The notes below the pieces were generated by a model. The model was given only the letters and a program-made list of their open reading frames with translations, was not told the DNA's origin and searched no databases. From JACPAP01 sp035287045 (GTDB lineage Bacteria > Gemmatimonadota > Gemmatimonadetes > Gemmatimonadales > GWC2-71-9), in assembly GCA_035287045.1 (NCBI GenBank), contig DATECF010000286.1:1-6347 (forward strand): 6,347 bases of DNA, given 5' to 3'. Positions 1-4,923 of this stretch are shown one piece after another (the first letter of the stretch is position 1; every line of letters starts with the position of its first letter). The position numbers and the translations under genes were made by a program.

Positions 1-2
1 CC

Positions 3-449
3 CCCCCCCGAGCCCCCGGACCCGAACCGCGGCGACTGCGGACGCCAACCACAGCAACCAGTGATTGGCCTGGGGCGTGGCGGGAGTTCGAGCTGGCGGC
101 TGGGGCGGCCCCGGCCAACGACGTGCTGTTCTACAACCTGGGCCTCATCTTCCGGCAGGCAGGCCTGGCCGCGGAGGCCCTTCAGGCCTTCGAGCGGTCC
201 CACGCCCTGAACCCGCGACCCATCGCCAGCCTCGCCCGCGCCGACGCCATGGATCGCGTCACCGAGATGCGGCTTGAGCGCGACCGGGTGAGGGCGCTTG
301 AGGGCGCCTTCCCCGGCGGTCCGCCGCCGCCGGCGGGGCCCGCGCGCGCCGAATGGCACCGCCAGATGGCTCGCTGGCTTGATGCGCGCGACGAGCAGGG
401 CGCCGCCCGGGGCCACCGGCTGCGAGCCCTGGTCCTGGAGTCGGACTAA
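3..449 (+). CDS. TPR-repeat protein, C-terminal part (5' end outside window)
   Basis: The frame is open from the left window edge to TAA at 447-449, so this is the C-terminal part (about 148 residues) of a longer protein. A canonical tetratricopeptide repeat runs from about base 120 to 221. It starts NDVLFYNLG and ends ALQAFERSHALNP, with Leu-Gly, Gly, Ala, Phe and Pro at the TPR consensus positions. The preceding segment, with DWPGAWREFELAAGAAP, looks like the second helix of an earlier repeat. This makes the GTG at 123 a poor start, because it would cut into the TPR array; the true start is upstream. After the TPR comes an Arg/Glu-rich helical segment, a Pro/Gly-rich hinge, and a basic tail ending RGHRLRALVLESD. 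TPR proteins are protein-interaction scaffolds, and the specific role here is not recognisable. The last third of the gene recurs in decayed form at 4706-4857. Confidence 0.75.
   Translation, partial: PPRAPGPEPRRLRTPTTATSDWPGAWREFELAAGAAPANDVLFYNLGLIFRQAGLAAEALQAFERSHALNPRPIASLARADAMDRVTEMRLERDRVRALEGAFPGGPPPPAGPARAEWHRQMARWLDARDEQGAARGHRLRALVLESD
240..446 (+). repeat. Long direct repeat, intact copy (3' end of TPR gene)
   Basis: This segment matches 4706-4857 in the same orientation. The first block (240-290) aligns with 4706-4754, with a 2-base loss in the downstream copy. The last block (401-444) aligns with 4812-4855 with only four mismatches. A weaker match continues past the stop codon (about 453-469 with 4861-4878). 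Here the segment is part of an open reading frame, so this is the functional reference copy. Confidence 0.8.
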
Positions 450-515
450 GCCCGCCTTGGCGTACGCATCGAGCGCCTGCCATCTGGTTTCTAGCCCGAG
501 CGCCAGGGCCGCAAA

Positions 516-591
516 GCGGACGCCCGGGGCGAAAGTCCGGACACCAGGCGGCAATCCGGACACCGGGGGCAATCCGGACACCCGGCGGCTA
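516..591 (+). repeat. Tandem TCCGGACACC repeat array (3 good copies plus 1 degenerate)
   Basis: Three head-to-tail units begin at 536, 555 and 573, with a period of 19 then 18 bases. Each starts TCCGGACACC and continues with GGCGGCAA or a variant. A more diverged unit lies at 516-535. Each contains the palindromic hexamer TCCGGA. The array lies in the gap between the TPR gene and the large surface-protein gene. Possible roles are binding sites for a regulator or transposase, or the leftover end of an insertion sequence (some IS families carry repeated binding sites near their ends). The sequence alone does not decide this. Confidence 0.7.
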
Positions 592-740
592 AGACAACAG
601 GGCCCCCGGCTTTCTGCTGTTCGGCGCCTCCCAGCGTGACGCCCCCTCGACATCGCTCCGGCACGCCCCTTGCGTCCAAGGGACTCGCGTTTGTGCACGT
701 TCCTCATGCTGTTGGCCTCGGGGCGAAGGCTCCGGTGGCG

Positions 741-747
741 AAGGAGG
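741..747 (+). promoter_or_regulatory. Strong Shine-Dalgarno site fixing the start of the surface protein
   Basis: AAGGAGG is a near-perfect complement of the 16S rRNA 3' end and lies 6 bases before ATG at 754. It decides the start. The frame is open back to a TTG at 670, but that extension gives an arginine-rich leader and has no such site. The later ATG at 784 also lacks one. Confidence 0.85.
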
Positions 748-753
748 TTCGAC

Positions 754-3700
754 ATGCCCTGCCTGCGCCTGAGCCTGGCCCCCATGGCCCGCCGCAACCT
801 GGTCCTCCTGCCCGTCATCTTTGGGCTGTCTCTCGCACCGCTTGCGACCGCGGCCACCACGCACACGGTGACCAAGACCGCCGACACCGCCGATGGAACT
901 TGCGACGCTGATTGTTCATTGCGCGAGGCCATAAGCGCCGCCAACGCGGGCGCGGGGGGCGATACGATCGACATCCCCGCCGGGACGTATGGCATCACCA
1001 TCGCCGGGACCGGTGAGGACTCCGCCGCCACCGGCGACTTCGATATCTCGAAGAGCGTCACCATCGTCGGCGCCGGGGCGGGCTCGACCACCATCAGCGG
1101 CAATGGGCTGGATCGGGTGTTCGACATCGACCCCCTGGGAGCCGGTGGCGTGATCGTCTCCATCTCCGGGGTCACGATCACGGGCGGTGGAGCGGACTAC
1201 ACCCACGGCGGCGGCATTCAGAACGGCGGCACGCTCTCGATCAGCAGCTCCGTCATCACCGGCAATACAGCGGCCTGGAACCACGGCGGGGGCAATGCCG
1301 GGCACGGCGGCGGCATTCTGAATGCCGGCGCGCTCCTCATCAGCAACTCCACCATCAGCAACAACTCTGATGTCGTGGCCGGCGGCGGTATCTATAGCGC
1401 CGGCGCGATCACCGTCAACAACTGCACCTTCAGCGGCAATGAAACGCAAGGTACCGGCGGCGCCTTGTATCACACCACCGCGACCGCAGCCGTCGTCACC
1501 AACTCCACCATCAGCAACAACCGCGCCTGGTACATCGGCGCCAACACCGGCGGCATCTTCAACGACGGCGGGACGCTGACCATTACCAACTCCACCATCA
1601 CCGGAAACAGGATTGAGGGCGCCTGGTGGAGCACCAACGCCGGCCTTGGCAACAACACAGGCACAACCTACGTTTCCAACACCATCGTGGCCAATCAGGG
1701 CGCCGGCACCGACTGTTGGAACTACACCGGCGGGGGCGGAGGCCCCATCATCTCCAATGGGCACAACCTGGAAAGCGGTACCTCCTGCGGGTTCACAGGA
1801 ACCGGGGATCTGCAGAACAGCAACCCTCTGCTCAACGCCTTGGCGGACAACGGCGGACCGACGAAGACCGTGGCGCCACTGTCCGGTTCTCCGGCCATCG
1901 ACGCGGGCGGTGATGCGGTGTGCGCTGCGGCTCCCGTGAATGGCGTCGACCAGCGGGGTTACGCCCGCCCCGTTGGCGCTCATTGCGACATCGGTGCGTT
2001 CGAGGGCGTGGCCGTCCACACGGTCACCTACGATGGCAACGGCAACACCGAGGGTAGCGCTCCCATCGACAGCAACATCTACGCCCAATACGGTTCCGTC
2101 ATTGTCGCCAGCAACACCGGGTACCTTGCCAAACTGGGCTACAGGTTTGTCGGTTGGAATACCGAAGCCAACGGCACCGGCAGCGATTACCCTGCCGCCG
2201 CAGTCCTGACGATGGGCGCCAGCAACGTAACCCTGTACGCCAAGTACGTTGTCGCCCCACCGGCGATCATAACGGTGACGGCGAATGCCAGTGACACGCT
2301 TGACGGCGCGGATGGCCAATGCTCGCTGCGCGAAGCGATAACCAACATCAACAACGGGGCCAGCATCTATGCCGACTGTGCTCCGACAGGCGGTGTCTAC
2401 GGAGACAACGACACCATCAGCATTCCCGCCGGGACCTACAACACCACGATCGCCGGGCCGGGTGAGGATGCCAATGCCACTGGCGACTACGACATCCTGA
2501 AGTTCTGGTTTCAGAACAAGAGCGTGGCCATTGTCGGCGCCGGGGCTGGTTCCACCACCATAAACGGCAACGGGCTGGATCGGGTGTTCGACATCGACCC
2601 CCTCGGAACCGGTGGCGTGGTCGTCTCCATCTCGGGCGTGACGATCGCGGGCGGTGGAGCGGATTACACCAACGGCGGCGGCATTCAGAACGACGGCACG
2701 CTCTTTGTCAACAACTCCGTCATTACCGGCAATACGGCGACTTGGAATCACGGCGGGGGTAATGCCGGGCACGGTGGCGGCATTGTGAACACGGGCACGC
2801 TCCTTGTCAGCAACTCCACGATCAGCAACAACTCCGATGTCGTGGCCGGCGGCGGCATCCATAGCGCCGGCGCGATCACCGTCACCAACTGCACCTTCAG
2901 CGGCAATGAAACGCAAGGTAGCGGCGGCGCCTTGTATCACAGCACCGCGACCGCTGCCGTCGTCACCAACTCCACCATCAGCAACAACCTCGCGTGGTAC
3001 ATCGGCGCCAACACTGGCGGCATCTTCAACGACGGCGGGACGCTGACCATCACCAACTCCACCATCACCGGCAACAGGATTGAGGGCGCCTGGTGGAGCA
3101 CCAACGCCGGCCTTGGCAACAATGCCGGCACGACCTATCTCTCCAATACCATCGTGGCCAATCAGACTAGCGGCACGGATTGCTGGAACTATACCGGCGG
3201 AGGCGGAGGCCCCATCATCTCCAATGGGCACAACCTGGAGAGCGGTACCTCATGCGGGTTCACGGGAACTGGGGATCTGCAGAATGCCGACCCTCTGCTG
3301 GGCGCACTAGCGGATAACGGCGGACCGACGAGGACCGTGGCGCTGCTGTCCGGTTCTCCAGCCATAGACGCTGGATCATGCGTGCAAGCCACTGACCAGC
3401 GGGGGATGGTGCGTCCACAAGGGAGCGCCTGCGACATTGGCGCCTATGAAAGGGCCCCGGCCGAGGTGTCGATCACGAAGACGGACGGGGCCACCACGGC
3501 GGTGCCGGGGACACCGGTGACGTACACCATCGTGGCGACGAACGCGGGACCCTCGAATGCGCCCAGCGTGACGGTCGCGGACAGCTTCCCGGGCACCTGC
3601 ACGGGAGCGAGCTGGACCTGTGCCGGAGCGGGCGGTGGGATCTGCGCGCTGAGCGGCTCGGGCGACATCAGCGACGCCGCCAACCTGCCGGCCGGCGGCT

Positions 3701-4641
3701 CGGCGACCTACACCGCCACCTGTACCACCTCGGCCTCGGCGACTGGCAGCCTGAGCAACACGGCCACGGCGAGTGTGGGCGGGGGCGTGACCGACCCCAC
3801 GCCCGGTAACAACAGCGCGACGGACACGGACACGCTCACGCCCCAGGCCGACGTGTCGGTGGCACTGATCGATGCCCCCGACCCGGTGGTGGGTTTGGGC
3901 ACCCTCACCTACACCATCGACGTCGCCAGCGGTGGGCCCAGCTCGGCCAGTGCCGTGAGCGTCGTACACACGCTGCCTGCGGGGGCCACCTTCTCCAGCC
4001 TGACCGCCGTCGGCTGGTCGTGCAGCGCCGGGACCGGCACGGTGACCTGCACCCGGCCCAGCTTGGCCCCCGGCGCCACGGCGACGTTCTTCGTGGAGGT
4101 GACCGTAGGGCCAGCCGGCGGCACTCTGACCAGCGACGTGACCGTGAGCGCCACCGAGACCGATCCCAACGCCGGCAACAACTCGGCCTCGGAACAGACC
4201 ACGGTCAACGGCGTGCCGTATGCCGACCTGTCGGTCGCGCTCACCGATGGTGGGGTCACCGTCCTCTGGGGCCGTCCTCTCACCTACACCCTGACGGTGA
4301 CGAACGGCGGCCCGGACGCCGTGACCGGAGCCACCGTCTCCGACAGCTTCCCGGCCGGGCTGGCGGCGATCTCCTGGACCTGCACCCCTTCTTCCGGCTC
4401 GTCCTGTGCGGCCACAGGCAGCGGCAACATCAACGACACGACGGTGACGTTGCCTTCCGGCGGCACCGCCACCTACTCCGCGACCGGCGTCGTGGTCTAT
4501 GGCACCGCCAGCCCGCTGGTGGACACCGCCACGGTCAGCTCCAGCATTCACGATCCGGTCGCCGCCAACAACTCCGCGACCGTCAACACACCGGTGGACG
4601 TGGACCTGATCTTTAGGGACGGCTTCGAGGGGTCACCCTAG
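754..4641 (+). CDS. Secreted CSLREA / beta-helix / choice-of-anchor-Q / DUF11 surface protein
   Basis: This predicts 1295 residues, starting at the ATG behind AAGGAGG. A signal peptide occupies about 1-33: MARR, a hydrophobic core, then an ATA-type cleavage site. Module A has CSLREAI at 54-60, then a right-handed beta-helix to about 350 with repeated rungs such as GGGI..NSTISNN. Its choice-of-anchor-Q segment spans about 357-417 (LADNGGPTKT, GSPAIDAG, CDIGAFE). An InlB/Listeria-Bacteroides-type repeat follows at about 424-498 (VTYDGNG, GYRFVGWN, LYAKY). Module B repeats module A: CSLREAI at 523-529, a beta-helix, and an anchor-Q segment at about 846-899 ending CDIGAYE. Three DUF11 Ig-like domains follow at about 904-1029, 1032-1153 and 1157-1280; each begins with a V/L-S-x-x-x strand and has a late NNSA motif. 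The tail is DLIFRDGFEGSP. Known members of these families are exported and cell-surface or extracellular. An adhesin or matrix role is inference: I see no catalytic motif, no beta-barrel translocator domain and no LPXTG. Lyase activity is not supported. Confidence 0.88.
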   Translation: MPCLRLSLAPMARRNLVLLPVIFGLSLAPLATAATTHTVTKTADTADGTCDADCSLREAISAANAGAGGDTIDIPAGTYGITIAGTGEDSAATGDFDISKSVTIVGAGAGSTTISGNGLDRVFDIDPLGAGGVIVSISGVTITGGGADYTHGGGIQNGGTLSISSSVITGNTAAWNHGGGNAGHGGGILNAGALLISNSTISNNSDVVAGGGIYSAGAITVNNCTFSGNETQGTGGALYHTTATAAVVTNSTISNNRAWYIGANTGGIFNDGGTLTITNSTITGNRIEGAWWSTNAGLGNNTGTTYVSNTIVANQGAGTDCWNYTGGGGGPIISNGHNLESGTSCGFTGTGDLQNSNPLLNALADNGGPTKTVAPLSGSPAIDAGGDAVCAAAPVNGVDQRGYARPVGAHCDIGAFEGVAVHTVTYDGNGNTEGSAPIDSNIYAQYGSVIVASNTGYLAKLGYRFVGWNTEANGTGSDYPAAAVLTMGASNVTLYAKYVVAPPAIITVTANASDTLDGADGQCSLREAITNINNGASIYADCAPTGGVYGDNDTISIPAGTYNTTIAGPGEDANATGDYDILKFWFQNKSVAIVGAGAGSTTINGNGLDRVFDIDPLGTGGVVVSISGVTIAGGGADYTNGGGIQNDGTLFVNNSVITGNTATWNHGGGNAGHGGGIVNTGTLLVSNSTISNNSDVVAGGGIHSAGAITVTNCTFSGNETQGSGGALYHSTATAAVVTNSTISNNLAWYIGANTGGIFNDGGTLTITNSTITGNRIEGAWWSTNAGLGNNAGTTYLSNTIVANQTSGTDCWNYTGGGGGPIISNGHNLESGTSCGFTGTGDLQNADPLLGALADNGGPTRTVALLSGSPAIDAGSCVQATDQRGMVRPQGSACDIGAYERAPAEVSITKTDGATTAVPGTPVTYTIVATNAGPSNAPSVTVADSFPGTCTGASWTCAGAGGGICALSGSGDISDAANLPAGGSATYTATCTTSASATGSLSNTATASVGGGVTDPTPGNNSATDTDTLTPQADVSVALIDAPDPVVGLGTLTYTIDVASGGPSSASAVSVVHTLPAGATFSSLTAVGWSCSAGTGTVTCTRPSLAPGATATFFVEVTVGPAGGTLTSDVTVSATETDPNAGNNSASEQTTVNGVPYADLSVALTDGGVTVLWGRPLTYTLTVTNGGPDAVTGATVSDSFPAGLAAISWTCTPSSGSSCAATGSGNINDTTVTLPSGGTATYSATGVVVYGTASPLVDTATVSSSIHDPVAANNSATVNTPVDVDLIFRDGFEGSP
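1054..1905 (+). repeat. Intragenic long repeat, copy A (beta-helix + anchor-Q module)
   Basis: This copy aligns with 2521-3372 at a constant offset of 1467 bases (489 codons), with no gap. In two stretches I compared base by base (from 1110 and from about 1492) more than nine bases in ten match. Differences are a mix of silent and amino-acid changes. Similarity continues at the protein level on both sides but with insertions, for example FWFQN, present only in copy B just upstream. Confidence 0.9.
2521..3372 (+). repeat. Intragenic long repeat, copy B (beta-helix + anchor-Q module)
   Basis: This is the partner of 1054-1905, in direct orientation and in frame. The CSLREA region just before it is longer than in copy A, with extra residues between CSLREAI and IPAGTY (NNGASIYADCAPTGGVYGDN). 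That edge is therefore less conserved than the helix itself. After its end the choice-of-anchor-Q segments differ in length: copy A has an extra GDAVCAAAPVNG-like insertion. Confidence 0.9.
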
Positions 4642-4645
4642 CAGC

Positions 4646-4702
4646 GCGCATGACGGCTCGGCAGCGGGGGCAGAGGAGGGGGGCGACGTCGTAGACCCTG
4701 CG
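4646..4702 (-). mobile_element. Possible remnant of IS91/ISCR-type transposase (zinc-ribbon end)
   Basis: Read on the minus strand, about 18 residues spell RVYDVAPLLCPRCRAVMR. This resembles the segment R-V-Y-E-V-D-P-L-x-C-P-x-C-x-x-x-M-R near the C-terminus of IS91-like transposases, which carries two cysteines of a zinc ribbon. Similarity stops after MR, a few bases before the end of the surface-protein gene (TAG 4639-4641). On the other side it stops at about 4703, where the decayed TPR-gene copy begins. There is no transposase body, so it can only be debris. The motif is short and the match is from memory of the family, so confidence is moderate at best. Confidence 0.4.
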
Positions 4703-4705
4703 GGA

Positions 4706-4857
4706 GCCGACGCCACGGATCGTGGCCGAAACGCGGGCCGAGCGCGACCGGGTGGAGGCGGTTGAGCGCCGACTCCTCCGGCGGCCCGGCGTCGGGGCCG
4801 GGTCGGGCCGCCGCCGCCCGCGGCCATAGGCTGCGGGCCCTGGTCCTGGAGTCGGCC
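4706..4857 (+). pseudogene. Decayed second copy of the TPR-gene 3' end
   Basis: This is homologous to 240-446 in the same orientation. The opening 17 bases (GCCGACGCC[A/T]...GGATCG) match with a single change, which turns the ATG at 249 into ACG. A net loss of 2 bases follows, then 15 identical bases (GAGCGCGACCGGGTG, 4740-4754). About 53 bases are then missing, and 4812-4855 matches 401-444 at 40 of 44 positions. The three matching blocks fall in three different reading frames, and the terminal GAC-TAA has become GCC-AGC. No protein resembling the TPR protein can be made from it. It forms a direct repeat flanking the surface-protein gene. Confidence 0.8.
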
Positions 4858-4858
4858 A

Positions 4859-4871
4859 GCGCCTTCGGCGC
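4859..4871 (+). other. Small perfect hairpin 1
   Basis: GCGCC-TTC-GGCGC is a 5-bp GC stem with a 3-base loop, just after the decayed TPR copy. No T-run follows, so it is not a standard intrinsic terminator. It may be chance in GC-rich DNA or an RNA structure ahead of the glycosyltransferase gene. Confidence 0.4.
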
Positions 4872-4876
4872 GGCGA

Positions 4877-4889
4877 TGCCGTGACGGCA
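4877..4889 (+). other. Small perfect hairpin 2
   Basis: TGCCG-TGA-CGGCA is a second 5-bp stem with a 3-base loop, only 5 bases after hairpin 1. The loop TGA (4882-4884) is also the in-frame stop upstream of the glycosyltransferase frame. Like its neighbour, it lacks a T-run. Confidence 0.4.
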
Positions 4890-4923
4890 GGCAGAGCCGG
4901 AGCTTCGCGAGTATTCTTCCCGC

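Larger units (their letters stand above)
450..753. other. Intergenic region without a credible gene
   Basis: This 304-base gap separates the TPR gene from the surface-protein gene. It contains the tandem repeat array at 516-591 and the ribosome binding site at 741-747. I see no convincing sigma-70 promoter and no intrinsic terminator with a T-run after the TPR gene. Short frames on both strands here look like GC-rich noise. The minus-strand reading of about 452-540 has somewhat protein-like composition but matches no family I recognise. Confidence 0.6.
4642..4923. other. Intergenic region of gene and transposon debris
   Basis: This 282-base gap has no intact gene. From left to right it holds the possible IS91-type remnant (minus strand, 4646-4702), the decayed TPR-gene copy (4706-4857) and two small hairpins. 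TATTCT at 4912-4917, 6 bases before the GTG start at 4924, could be a -10 element. No intrinsic terminator is visible after the surface-protein gene. Confidence 0.6.

Noticed and set aside
596..621. Inverted repeat AACAG...CTGTT as a terminator or operator
   Set aside because: It is only a 5-bp stem with a 16-base loop and no T-run, which is expected by chance.
670..753. TTG-initiated N-terminal extension of the surface protein
   Set aside because: It adds an arginine-rich stretch ahead of the signal peptide and has no ribosome binding site. The ATG at 754 has a near-perfect one at ideal spacing.
916..3231. Open frame of 771 codons on the minus strand inside the surface-protein gene
   Set aside because: It is the antisense shadow of a GC-rich repetitive gene. 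Its translation is low-complexity (repeated GDGGVGD and VVADGGV runs) and itself repeats because the sense strand is duplicated. It has no ribosome binding site or recognisable domain.
3376..4551. Open frame of 391 codons on the minus strand over the DUF11 region
   Set aside because: It is Arg/Gly/Ala-rich and without domain features. It arises from codon bias of the DUF11-encoding strand.
754..4641. Autotransporter or pectate lyase reading of the large protein
   Set aside because: The beta-helix rungs alone suggest such families. However, there is no C-terminal beta-barrel (the end is DUF11 plus a short tail) and no catalytic lyase motif that I can identify.
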